The notes under the pieces: generated by a model | Databases searched by the model: none | Told to the model about the DNA's origin: nothing | Seen by the model: the letters and a program-made list of their open reading frames with translations, nothing else | Made by a program: the position numbers and the translations under genes | NCBI RefSeq assembly: GCF_004349235.1 | Contig: NZ_SMKY01000002.1 | Location: 1 to 64,000 of the forward strand | Direction: 5' to 3' | Length of the DNA: 64,000 bases | Source: Actinomadura darangshiensis | GTDB taxonomy: Bacteria > Actinomycetota > Actinomycetes > Streptosporangiales > Streptosporangiaceae | Shown here: positions 24,886 through 32,211 of the stretch, piece after piece | Numbering within the stretch: the first letter of the stretch is position 1 | How the letters are laid out: each line of letters begins with the position of its first letter

Positions 24886-25551
24886 TCACCAGCCGCGGGC
24901 GCGCCACTCCGGCAGCGAGGGGCGCTCCCGGCCGAGCGTCGAGTCCTTGCCGTGGCCGGGGTAGAACCAGGTGGCGTCGGGGAGGCGGTCGAAGACGCGC
25001 TCCTCCACGTCCGAGAGCAGCTGCTTGAAGCGGGTGGGGTCGCCCCACGTGTTGCCGACCCCGCCCGGGAACAGGCTGTCGCCGGTGAACAGGTGCGGGC
25101 GCCCGGCCAGCTCGCCGCCGGCGTCGTACAGCAGCGCGATCGAGCCGGGCGTGTGGCCGCGCAGGTGGATGACGTCGAAGGACGCCTGCCCGACGGTGAC
25201 GGTGTCGCCGTGCTCGACGGGCTCGGCCACCGGTTCGGGCAGCGGGCCCGCGTCGTGCGGGTGGGCGGCGACGGGCGCGCCGGTGGCGCGCACTACCTCG
25301 CTCAGCGCGCCCCAGTGGTCCTCGTGGCGGTGCGTGGTGACGATCCGGGCCAGCGGCCCGTCGCCGATCAGCTCCAGCAGCCGGGGCGCCTCGTTCGCCG
25401 CGTCGATCAGCAGCCGCTCGCCGGTCGCGGTGCAGCGCAGCAGGTAGGCGTTGTTGTCGTACGGGCCGACCGCCACCTTCGTGACCGTCAGCCCGGGCAG
25501 CTCCCGGACGTCGGGACGTCCGCCCACCTCGACGTTCCCGGTGTAGGTCAT
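24886..25551 (-). CDS. Metallo-beta-lactamase fold hydrolase (glyoxalase II-like)
   Basis: 221 aa. Zinc ligands are seen in TTHRHEDHWG (about residue 73), the His of HLRGHTPGSIALL, the Asp of LFTGDSLFPGGVGN, and FYPGHGKDSTLG near the end. GNTWGDPTRFKQL between the last two is typical of glyoxalase II-like hydrolases acting on thioesters. ATG 25551 is chosen because GGGAG lies 5 nt upstream and the sequence then starts directly with the domain. It is a second, distinct copy from the 21.1-kb one. Substrate unknown; S-lactoyl-mycothiol is one possibility in an organism with mycothiol. Confidence 0.82.
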   Translation of the reverse strand: MTYTGNVEVGGRPDVRELPGLTVTKVAVGPYDNNAYLLRCTATGERLLIDAANEAPRLLELIGDGPLARIVTTHRHEDHWGALSEVVRATGAPVAAHPHDAGPLPEPVAEPVEHGDTVTVGQASFDVIHLRGHTPGSIALLYDAGGELAGRPHLFTGDSLFPGGVGNTWGDPTRFKQLLSDVEERVFDRLPDATWFYPGHGKDSTLGRERPSLPEWRARGW

Positions 25552-25631
25552 GGGATCTCCCGTCGTTGGTCCGGAGACCATCTTCCATCATCGGCGGCCC
25601 GGATCCCCCGCACCCCGGCGCGTGGCGCGAT

Positions 25632-25647
25632 TGAGTCACCAGACTCA
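25632..25647. promoter_or_regulatory. CRP/FNR-spaced palindrome TGAGT-N6-ACTCA
   Basis: TGAGTCACCAGACTCA is a perfect 16-bp palindrome. Its 5-6-5 layout is that of CRP/FNR operators (TGTGA-N6-TCACA), with a different half-site. It lies 56 nt before the small membrane protein gene and 80 nt from the divergent hydrolase. The two CRP-type regulators encoded just downstream are the obvious candidates to bind it. Confidence 0.5.
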
Positions 25648-25702
25648 GCCGGACCGTGCGCCCGCGGACGGACATCCCCGTGTTGCCGCCGCATCATGGT
25701 CA

Positions 25703-26233
25703 GTGGAAGATCAGATCGACCCCCGTGAGGACGGTGAAGCGTTGGTGACCGCATTCCGTCCCGGACCGGACAGGGAGCAGCCGGAGGACCTCCTCCAGCA
25801 CGCCTGCACACTGGTCCGGCTCTGCGGCAGGGACTCCGCGATCGCGGTGATGTTCCTCGCCCTGGTGCTGGTCGGAACCGTCACGCGGCTCGCGGCCGGC
25901 CTGCCCGGTCCCGCCGCGCTGGCACTGCTGCCGGTCCTGGCCGGCTCGTTCGCGGTCTCCGCCGGATACGCGGTCCGGTCCCGCCGGACGCTGGTGCGGG
26001 TGCTCGGCGACGTCCGGGGCCGCACCGGCTCGCCCGTCGACCCGGGCGCGCCGTGGACGCCGTTCGGCTCGGCGGTCGCGCTGGACGACCGGGTCCGCGA
26101 CGTGGAGCTGCGCCGGCTGCTGTCGGCGGCGCACCGCTGCGGCGAGCTGTCCTGGCAGGCCGTCGCCTGGTCGGTGGCCACCGGGGTGCTGTTCCTGTTC
26201 TGGACGCTGGCGGCGGCGATGGCGGGAGGGTGA
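25703..26233 (+). CDS. Small three-helix membrane protein of the CRP-STAND module
   Basis: About 176 aa from GTG 25703; GTG 25745 is an alternative and neither has a clear ribosome site. A soluble acidic/helical N-terminus (EQPEDLLQHACTLVRLCGRD) leads into two membrane helices (AIAVMFLALVLVGTVTRLAA and ALALLPVLAGSFAVSAGYAV), then a cytosolic segment of about 65 residues with RDVELRRLLSAAHRCGELSW, and a third helix near the C-terminus (VATGVLFLFWTLAAAM). This topology resembles Pycsar-type membrane effectors, but no diagnostic residue can be matched by eye. Its stop is 4 nt before the CRP-STAND-TPR gene, so they form an operon. Confidence 0.6.
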   Translation: MEDQIDPREDGEALVTAFRPGPDREQPEDLLQHACTLVRLCGRDSAIAVMFLALVLVGTVTRLAAGLPGPAALALLPVLAGSFAVSAGYAVRSRRTLVRVLGDVRGRTGSPVDPGAPWTPFGSAVALDDRVRDVELRRLLSAAHRCGELSWQAVAWSVATGVLFLFWTLAAAMAGG

Positions 26234-26237
26234 CCGG

Positions 26238-29200
26238 GTGATCGGCGACGCCCCGGACGTCCGGCCGGGCAGCTTCTGGGAGCGGCTGGCGCCCACCGAC
26301 CGGCAGGCGCTGCGCGCCATGGGCCGGCGCACCGACATCCCGCCCGGCGGCATGCTGTGCCACCAGGGGTCGGTCGCGCCGGCCGTGTACGTGGTGTTCA
26401 AGGCGTCGCCGCGGGGCGCGAGCAACGCGGTCGCCAAGGAGTTCGTGGACTCCAGCGACGGCGACGAATCGATCATCGAGCTGTTTGGGGCCGGGGACCT
26501 GGTCGGCGTCCTCGGCCCGTGGGGGCACCCGCAGCGCGGCACCGTCGCCGCGCTGGACCACGTCACGGCGCTGCGCGTGGACCGCGGCAAGTTCCGCAGC
26601 CTGCTCGCGGCGAGCCCGCAGGTCGCCGAGGCGATGATGCACGCGATCTCCGAGGGCGCCACGTTCGGCGGCCGCCGGCACGCGGTGCGGGCCGCCGACC
26701 ATCCGCAGCGGCTCGCCTACCACCTGCTGGAGTTGGCGCACCGGTTCGGCGAGCCCGCGCCCGGAGCCGGGACGCGGATCCCGCTGAAGCTCAGCCAGGC
26801 CGAGCTCGCGAACTGGGCGGGGATCTCCCGCGAGACGCTGGTGCGCTGGTTCCGGCTCTGGCGGGCGCGGGGGATCCTCGACCGCCGGGCCCGCCCGCTG
26901 ACCGTCCTCGACATCGAGCGGCTGCGCCGCGCCGCGAGCCCGTGGGGCGACGAGTGGCCGGCCGCCGACGCCGAGCGGGCGGCCGAGGCCGGGCCCGAGC
27001 CGGCCGGGGGCGCCGGGATCGCGGCGCGCGAGCCGGTGCGCCTGGCGGCGCAGGGCGCGCCGCCCGAGGTGCGCCTCCCCGCCGGCACCCCCTTCTTCGC
27101 CGGGCGGACGGTCAGCCTAGGCAAACTCGACCTGCTCGTCGGCCAGACGGTGTGGCCGCGCGCGGTCGTCGTCCAGGGGATGGCGGGGGTCGGCAAGACG
27201 ACCCTGGCGCTGCACTGGGCGCACCGGGTCGTGGACCGCTTCCCCGACGGCGTCCTGTTCGCCGACCTGCGCGGCACGACCGGCGCCCCGGTCACCCCGG
27301 CGGAGGCGATGGGCCAGGTGCTGCGGGCGGCGGGCGTGCCCGGCGACCACGTCCCGCGGACGGAGGCGGAGCTGGCGGCGCAGTGCCGGTCGCTGCTCGC
27401 CGACCGCCGGATGCTGCTGGTGCTCGACAACGCCGTCCGGCCCGAGCAGGTCAGGCCGCTGCTGGACGCGATGGCGTCCGGGCTGGTGATCGTGACGAGC
27501 CGGCGGCGGCTGCCCGCCCTGCTCGAAGGCGCCGACATCCGGACCCTGGAGCTGCGGGAGATGGCGACGCAGGAGGCGGTCGACCTGATCTCCAACGTGC
27601 TCGGCCCGGGAGACCCCCGCGTCGGCGACGAGCACAAGGCGGTCGTGCGGCTCGCCGAGGAGTGCGGCCACCTGCCGCTGGCCCTCGGCGTGATGGCCGG
27701 GCGGCTGGCCGAGAACCCCGGCGAGTCGATCGCCGGGACCGTCCGGGAGCTGGCGGCCCGGGACGCGCCCGGCGCCGCGCCGTACGAACCGGGCCTCGCA
27801 GGGGCGGGCCTGGGCACGGCGCCCGGAGCGGCCGGGCCGGGGCTGAGCGCCGTCGTCAACCCGACGTTCGACGTCGCCTACCGGAGCCTGCGCCGCGGGC
27901 AGCGCGCGGCCTTCCGCAGGCTCGGCCTCGTCGCGGGCCCCGACTTCACGCCCGTCGCCCTCGCCGCACTGCAGGACAGCACGGTCGGCGAGGCGCGCGA
28001 ATGCCTGGAGGGGCTGCGGCAGGCGTACCTGGTCCACGACGTCGGGCCGGACCGGTTCGGGATGCACGACCTGCTGCGCGAGTTCGCCCGCGAACGGGGA
28101 CTCCAGGAGGACTCGGACGGCGAGCGGCAGGCGGCGCAGCGCCGGCTCCTCGGCGGCTACCTCGCCGAGGCGCGCGAGGCGAACGGGTCGCTGCCCGGAC
28201 GGCCCCGGCCCGCCGTGCACCGCGGCGAGGCGCCGAGCCGTCCGCCGGCGTCCGCCGAGCGCGCCGCCGGGCTCGCCTGGTTCGAGGCCGAGCGGCGCAA
28301 CCTGGTCGCGGCCGTCCACCAGGCCGCCCGGCTCGGCCTGCACCGGACCTGCTGGGAGCTCGCCGACGCCCTGTTCGACTTCCAGGAGTTCCGGCGGTAC
28401 GGCGAGGACAACATCGCCGTCCACCAGGCGGGCCTGCACGCCGCCCGCACCGAGGAGGACTGGGCGGCGGCGGCCGTCATGCTGCACAACCTGGCGATGG
28501 CGCATGTCGAGCTGGGCGGCTCCGTCCAAGCCATCGGGTACGGGGAGGACGCGCGCCGCGGTTTCCGGGCCGTCGACCCGCCCGACCGGTACGGAGAGGC
28601 CGTCACCCTCGCCACCCTCGCCGACGTCCACGTGGTGCTGGGCCGGTACCTGACGGCGATCGACCACGCGCGGCGCTCCCTCGGAATCCACGAGGAGCTG
28701 GGGAACGACGCGGGCGTGGCCAAGGGCCGCAGCACGCTCGCCCGCGCGCACCTGGGGCTCGGCGACTACGAGACGGCGCTGGAGCACGCCGCGAGGGCGC
28801 TCGCCTTGCGCGGCCGGATCGGCGACCAGGCGGGCATGGCCGAGACCCTGCTGACCGTGGCCGGGGTCCACCGCCGGCAGGGGAACGTCCACGAGGCCGT
28901 GTCGCACGCACTGGAGGCCCTGTACATCCGGCAGGAACTCGCCGACATGCACGGCGCCGCCGAGGCGCTGACCGAACTCGCGCGGATGAACGCGACGCTC
29001 GGCCTGCGCGACATGGCGCAGCAGGACGCCGAGCAGGCCTTGCGCACCTACCGCGCCCTGGGCGCACGCCACGGGGAGGCGCGCGCGCTGACCACGCTCG
29101 GCATGCTCATGTGCGACGCGACGCGGTTCGCCGAGGCGTTCACCTACTGCGGTCAGGCGCTGCGGCTGCACCGCGACATCAGCGACCGGCACGGCGAGGC

Positions 29201-30047
29201 CGAGGCGCTCGCGCAGATCGGCATCGTCCACTGGCGCCTCGGACGGTACCGGGAGGCGCGCGAGCACCTGCTGCGCGCGCTGGAGATCCGCCGCGAGATC
29301 GGCGACCAGCACGGCGAGGCCAACGACCTGGAGCACCTGTCGGTCGTGATGCGCCGGCTCGGCCGCCCCCAGGAGGCGTTCGTCCTCGGCCTGGAGGCCC
29401 TCGACCTGTGGCACGTGCTCGGCGCGCAGGGCCGGATGGCGGGCACGCTCGGCAGCCTGGCCCGCACGTACTCGCAGCTCGGCCTGCCCGCCGAGGCCGA
29501 GCGCGCCGCGCGGCAGGCGCTGAGCATCCGCGAGTCCGGCGGCGACTGGTACGGGCTCGGCGTCGGCATGGACACCCTGGCCTCCGTCCTGCGCCGCGTC
29601 GGCCGCTTCGAGGAGGCCCTCGAACGGGAGCTGGAGGCGCTGCGGCTGCTCGGCGAGGTCGGCGACCGGCACAGCGAGGCCACCGGCCTCGTCCACCTCG
29701 CCGCCATCCACCTCGACCTCGGCCACGCCGACGAGGCCCTGGAGAAGGGGCGCCGCGCCCTGGACCTGGCGGCCGAGCTGGGCGCCGCCCGCGAGCAGGC
29801 GTACGCGCTGCACACCATGGCCAGCGCGTGCCGGCTGCTCGGCAAGCACGCCCGCGCGGTGGAGCACGTGGCCGCCGAGGTCGTCATCCGCCGCGACATG
29901 GACGACCGGCGCGGGCTGCGGGCGGCGCTGGGGCTGCTGCACGACTCGCACCTGGCGCTCGGCGACCAGGCCGCGGCGGCGGACAGCGCCCGCCGCGTCC
30001 GCGCCCTCGACAAGCTGCTCGAATCAGAAAGATCGCTCGACATGTGA
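26238..30047 (+). CDS. CRP-type regulator fused to NB-ARC STAND ATPase and TPR array
   Basis: 1269 aa. Domains in order: cyclic-nucleotide-binding fold (about 12-130), CRP helix-turn-helix (about 175-225; LSQAELANWAGISRETLVRW), Ala/Pro-rich linker, NB-ARC ATPase (about 283-620), then about 13 TPR units of 40 residues (about 735-1260). ATPase motifs are complete: Walker A GMAGVGKTT (about 314), Walker B LLVLDNAV, sensor VIVTSRRRLP, GLPL-like CGHLPLALG and MHD in FGMHDLLREFARE. The phosphate-binding cassette is degenerate: GDLVGVLGPWGHPQRGTV lacks the usual GE ribose Glu. AfsR/SARP proteins have the same ATPase-TPR end but a different DNA-binding head. GGAGGG lies 7 nt before GTG. Predicted: an ATP-gated DNA-binding switch sensing a ligand or protein through the TPRs; target unknown. 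Confidence 0.87.
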   Translation: MIGDAPDVRPGSFWERLAPTDRQALRAMGRRTDIPPGGMLCHQGSVAPAVYVVFKASPRGASNAVAKEFVDSSDGDESIIELFGAGDLVGVLGPWGHPQRGTVAALDHVTALRVDRGKFRSLLAASPQVAEAMMHAISEGATFGGRRHAVRAADHPQRLAYHLLELAHRFGEPAPGAGTRIPLKLSQAELANWAGISRETLVRWFRLWRARGILDRRARPLTVLDIERLRRAASPWGDEWPAADAERAAEAGPEPAGGAGIAAREPVRLAAQGAPPEVRLPAGTPFFAGRTVSLGKLDLLVGQTVWPRAVVVQGMAGVGKTTLALHWAHRVVDRFPDGVLFADLRGTTGAPVTPAEAMGQVLRAAGVPGDHVPRTEAELAAQCRSLLADRRMLLVLDNAVRPEQVRPLLDAMASGLVIVTSRRRLPALLEGADIRTLELREMATQEAVDLISNVLGPGDPRVGDEHKAVVRLAEECGHLPLALGVMAGRLAENPGESIAGTVRELAARDAPGAAPYEPGLAGAGLGTAPGAAGPGLSAVVNPTFDVAYRSLRRGQRAAFRRLGLVAGPDFTPVALAALQDSTVGEARECLEGLRQAYLVHDVGPDRFGMHDLLREFARERGLQEDSDGERQAAQRRLLGGYLAEAREANGSLPGRPRPAVHRGEAPSRPPASAERAAGLAWFEAERRNLVAAVHQAARLGLHRTCWELADALFDFQEFRRYGEDNIAVHQAGLHAARTEEDWAAAAVMLHNLAMAHVELGGSVQAIGYGEDARRGFRAVDPPDRYGEAVTLATLADVHVVLGRYLTAIDHARRSLGIHEELGNDAGVAKGRSTLARAHLGLGDYETALEHAARALALRGRIGDQAGMAETLLTVAGVHRRQGNVHEAVSHALEALYIRQELADMHGAAEALTELARMNATLGLRDMAQQDAEQALRTYRALGARHGEARALTTLGMLMCDATRFAEAFTYCGQALRLHRDISDRHGEAEALAQIGIVHWRLGRYREAREHLLRALEIRREIGDQHGEANDLEHLSVVMRRLGRPQEAFVLGLEALDLWHVLGAQGRMAGTLGSLARTYSQLGLPAEAERAARQALSIRESGGDWYGLGVGMDTLASVLRRVGRFEEALERELEALRLLGEVGDRHSEATGLVHLAAIHLDLGHADEALEKGRRALDLAAELGAAREQAYALHTMASACRLLGKHARAVEHVAAEVVIRRDMDDRRGLRAALGLLHDSHLALGDQAAAADSARRVRALDKLLESERSLDM

Positions 30048-30094
30048 CGAATGACCTAGTCCATCGGCGCAGCGCCGCGTTACCTGGACCACAG

Positions 30095-30117
30095 GGCGGC
30101 CGATCATCACGGCCGCC
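30095..30117. terminator. Hairpin between the CRP-STAND-TPR and CRP genes
   Basis: GGCGGCCG (30095-30102) and CGGCCGCC (30110-30117) form a perfect 8-bp stem with a 7-nt loop (ATCATCA), 48 nt after the large gene. There is no U-tract, so it may act as a partial terminator or an mRNA-stability element. Confidence 0.45.
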
Positions 30118-30159
30118 GCGGGCCCCGGCCCCGGGGTCCGGGCGCGGTGAGGAGGCGAG

Positions 30160-30933
30160 ATGGAGATCACCCGGTTCTGGGACGCGCTGGGCCCGCGCGC
30201 CCGGGAGGCGCTGCTGCGGGCCGGAGTCCCGGTGGTCATCAGGCCCGGCGCGTTCCTGATGCGCGAGCACACCCGCGCGTCCCAGGTCTTCGTCCTGCGC
30301 TCCGGGGCCGTGAAGGTGTGGGTGGACCGGGACGGCGAGAGCGCCATCCTCGACGTCCTCGGGCCGGGCGATGTGGTCGGCGAGCTGGAGGCCGTGGACG
30401 GCGGCACCCGGCACGCCAACGTCGAGGCGCTGACCCGGGTCGAGGCGGTCGTGCTCCCCGCCGCGCGGTTCCGCGGCGTCCTGGACGCCCATCCCGGCTC
30501 GGTGTGGGCCGTCGCCGCCGTCCTCGCCGAGCGGCTGCGCGACTCCAACGAGCTGCGCGTCGCCCACTTCCCCGACGACCCCGAACGCCGCCTCGCCGGC
30601 CGGCTGCTGCGCCTGGTGGCGCGGTTCGGCTCCCCGGCCAAGGAGGAGCGCCCGGACGGCGTGACCGAGGAGGGCGTGCACGTCCGGCTCCCCGTCTCCC
30701 AGCACGACCTCGGCCGCTGGGCCGGCATGGGCCGCCGCAAGGTCGCGCAGATCCTCGCGTCCGAGCCGGTCCGCGGCGGGCTGACGGTCGCCCGCAGCGC
30801 GATCGTCGTCCGCTCGGTCGACGTCCTGCACCGCCTCGCCCGCGACGACGACCCCGCCCTCGAACCCGGCGGCCGGAACCCGGCGGGGCCGGCGCCCGAC
30901 CGCTACCTCACCTACGCCCTGGACGACGAGTGA
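30160..30933 (+). CDS. CRP/FNR family transcriptional regulator
   Basis: 257 aa. Cyclic-nucleotide-binding domain at about residues 8-120, long dimer helix, then a helix-turn-helix (LPVSQHDLGRWAGMGRRKVA, about 180-200). The phosphate-binding cassette is well kept: GDVVGELEAVDGGTRHANV contains the GE pair and the Arg-x-Ala core, so binding of cAMP or another cyclic nucleotide is plausible. GAGGAGG lies 4 nt before ATG. It follows the CRP-STAND-TPR gene by 112 nt in the same direction and is probably functionally tied to it. The C-terminal 35 residues are a Pro/Gly/Asp-rich tail. Confidence 0.87.
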   Translation: MEITRFWDALGPRAREALLRAGVPVVIRPGAFLMREHTRASQVFVLRSGAVKVWVDRDGESAILDVLGPGDVVGELEAVDGGTRHANVEALTRVEAVVLPAARFRGVLDAHPGSVWAVAAVLAERLRDSNELRVAHFPDDPERRLAGRLLRLVARFGSPAKEERPDGVTEEGVHVRLPVSQHDLGRWAGMGRRKVAQILASEPVRGGLTVARSAIVVRSVDVLHRLARDDDPALEPGGRNPAGPAPDRYLTYALDDE

Positions 30934-30934
30934 G

Positions 30935-31342
30935 TCATGAAAGCGCCTCCTCGATCGCGGCCCGATCCTGGTACTCGCGCCAGTGCACGATGCGCCCGTC
31001 CCGCGCCCGCAGCACCGTGACGAAGTTCGCGGATCCCCGCTTGCCCGTGCCCGGGATCGTGGCCACCAGCTCGTACTCGGCGACGATCACCTCGGGGTCG
31101 GCGGTCTCGTGCACCACCACGTCCCGGAACTCCTCGAACTCGATCGGCAGCGACCTGCGTCCCTCGCGCAGCCGCGCCGCGATCGCTTCGCGTCCCTCGG
31201 AGCGCCGCTCGTGTCCGGCGGGCGCGAACGGCATCTCGATCACGACGTCCTCGGCGAGCATCTCCTCGTCCAGCCCCGCCTCACCGGCGAGGGCGTTGCG
31301 CTGGAACCGGGCGAACAGGTCGCGTGGACCGGGCTCGGACAT
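30935..31342 (-). CDS. SnoaL-like (NTF2 fold) protein
   Basis: 135 aa, one NTF2-like domain: LFARFQRNALAGEAGLDEEM, then FAPAGHERRSEGREAIAARL, VIVAEYELVATIPGTGKRGS and the terminal VHWREYQDRAAIEEAL. This is the SnoaL/ketosteroid-isomerase-like layout, used by small isomerases, hydrolases and non-enzymatic ligand binders. The substrate is not evident. It is divergent from a TetR regulator with two palindromic operators between them, so it is most likely that regulator's target. Confidence 0.8.
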   Translation of the reverse strand: MSEPGPRDLFARFQRNALAGEAGLDEEMLAEDVVIEMPFAPAGHERRSEGREAIAARLREGRRSLPIEFEEFRDVVVHETADPEVIVAEYELVATIPGTGKRGSANFVTVLRARDGRIVHWREYQDRAAIEEALS

Positions 31343-31366
31343 GGGTCGTCCCTCCGTCGGGGCAAT

Positions 31367-31411
31367 AAGATGAGCTTTGACTCATCTTGGAAAATATGAG
31401 TCGCGACTCAT
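31367..31411. promoter_or_regulatory. Twin TetR-type operators between SnoaL-like and TetR genes
   Basis: Operator 1 is AAGATGAG-N6-CTCATCTT (31367-31388). Operator 2 is the perfect 16-bp palindrome ATGAGTCGCGACTCAT (31396-31411). GACTCATCTTG occurs in both. They fill the 87-nt divergent gap and are likely bound by the adjacent TetR protein. Confidence 0.7.
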
Positions 31412-31429
31412 CTTGTCAAGGGTGGACGA

Positions 31430-31987
31430 ATGACACCGAGCAAGCCCATGCGCGCCGACGCCCGGCGCAACCGCGCCCGCATCCTCGCCGCCGCCGGGGA
31501 GGTCTTCGCCGAGCGGGGCGCCTCCGCGTCCACCGAGGAGGTCGCGGCCCGCGCCGGCGTCGCCATCGGCACGGTCTTCCGGCACTTCCCGACCAAGCAC
31601 GACCTGCTCGCCGCGATCATGAAGGAGCTCCGGCAGCGCCTCATCGACAAGGCCGAGACGCTCATCGCCGGCGGCGACCCCGCCACCGCCTTCTTCGACT
31701 ACTTCACGTATCTCGTCGAAAGCTCCGCCGAGATCGGCACGGTCGTGACCCTTCTCGCGGAGGAGGGCACGCCGATCGAGCCCGGCGACCAGATCATGGC
31801 CTTCGCCCAGACCTTCGGGGCCCTTCTGGAGGCCGCCCAGGAGGCGGGCACCGTCCGTCCCGACGCCCGCCTGGATGAGGTGATGGCCCTGCTGACCGCC
31901 ACCACCCACGGCGCCCTGGCCGCGTCATGGACGGAAGACCTGCGCCACCGGACCCTCGCCCTCGTCTTGGACGCCCTCCGCCGGTGA
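31430..31987 (+). CDS. TetR family transcriptional regulator
   Basis: 185 aa. The N-terminal helix-turn-helix is canonical: RNRARILAAAGEVFAERGAS, STEEVAARAGVAIGTVFRHF, PTKHDLLAAIMKE. The rest is an all-helical ligand/dimer domain (TFGALLEAAQEAGTVRPDAR, then LDEVMALLTATTHGALAASW) as in the AcrR-like SBP group. ATG 31430 follows an AAGGGTGG site. It probably represses itself and the divergent SnoaL-like gene through the twin operators upstream. Confidence 0.87.
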   Translation: MTPSKPMRADARRNRARILAAAGEVFAERGASASTEEVAARAGVAIGTVFRHFPTKHDLLAAIMKELRQRLIDKAETLIAGGDPATAFFDYFTYLVESSAEIGTVVTLLAEEGTPIEPGDQIMAFAQTFGALLEAAQEAGTVRPDARLDEVMALLTATTHGALAASWTEDLRHRTLALVLDALRR

Positions 31988-32027
31988 ACTCGCGTGTTGC
32001 TCCGTGGGTTGCGGTGGCGGGGGGTGT

Positions 32028-32043
32028 TCGAACACGTGTACGG
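32028..32043 (+). promoter_or_regulatory. Probable LexA (SOS) box upstream of uvrA
   Basis: TCGAAC-ACGT-GTACGG matches the actinobacterial SOS box TCGAAC-N4-GTTCGA perfectly in the left half and at four of six positions in the right. It lies 168 nt before the uvrA start and overlaps a TACGGT -10-like hexamer (32039-32044). uvrA is a regular LexA target in actinobacteria. Confidence 0.55.
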
Positions 32044-32211
32044 TGCGAGGTGCCGTCCGGACCGGTGGGGACGGGCGGGTAGCTTCATGAAATGCAGCGG
32101 TGAGCGCCGCTGTTGAAGACTCGGGGGAATTCTGTCGTACCCCCTGGCTAGCCTTGAGACCGACCTGTCTCTCCAGTCGCCGCGCCCCAGAAGAGGAACC
32201 GGAAGAACGCC

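Noticed and set aside
18726-26233. A Pycsar defence system made of the cyclase and the small membrane protein
   Set aside because: The cyclase has a membrane domain, HAMP and adenylyl-type residues, and about 5.4 kb of unrelated genes lie between them; only a loose link is kept as a finding.
27117-29951. Long minus-strand open frame opposite the CRP-STAND-TPR gene
   Set aside because: High GC leaves antisense frames open; the translation has no recognisable domain, while the plus strand gives a full multidomain protein.
31988-32211. A small gene or RNA in the gap before uvrA
   Set aside because: No start with a ribosome site and no recognised RNA motif; only the SOS-box-like palindrome stands out.
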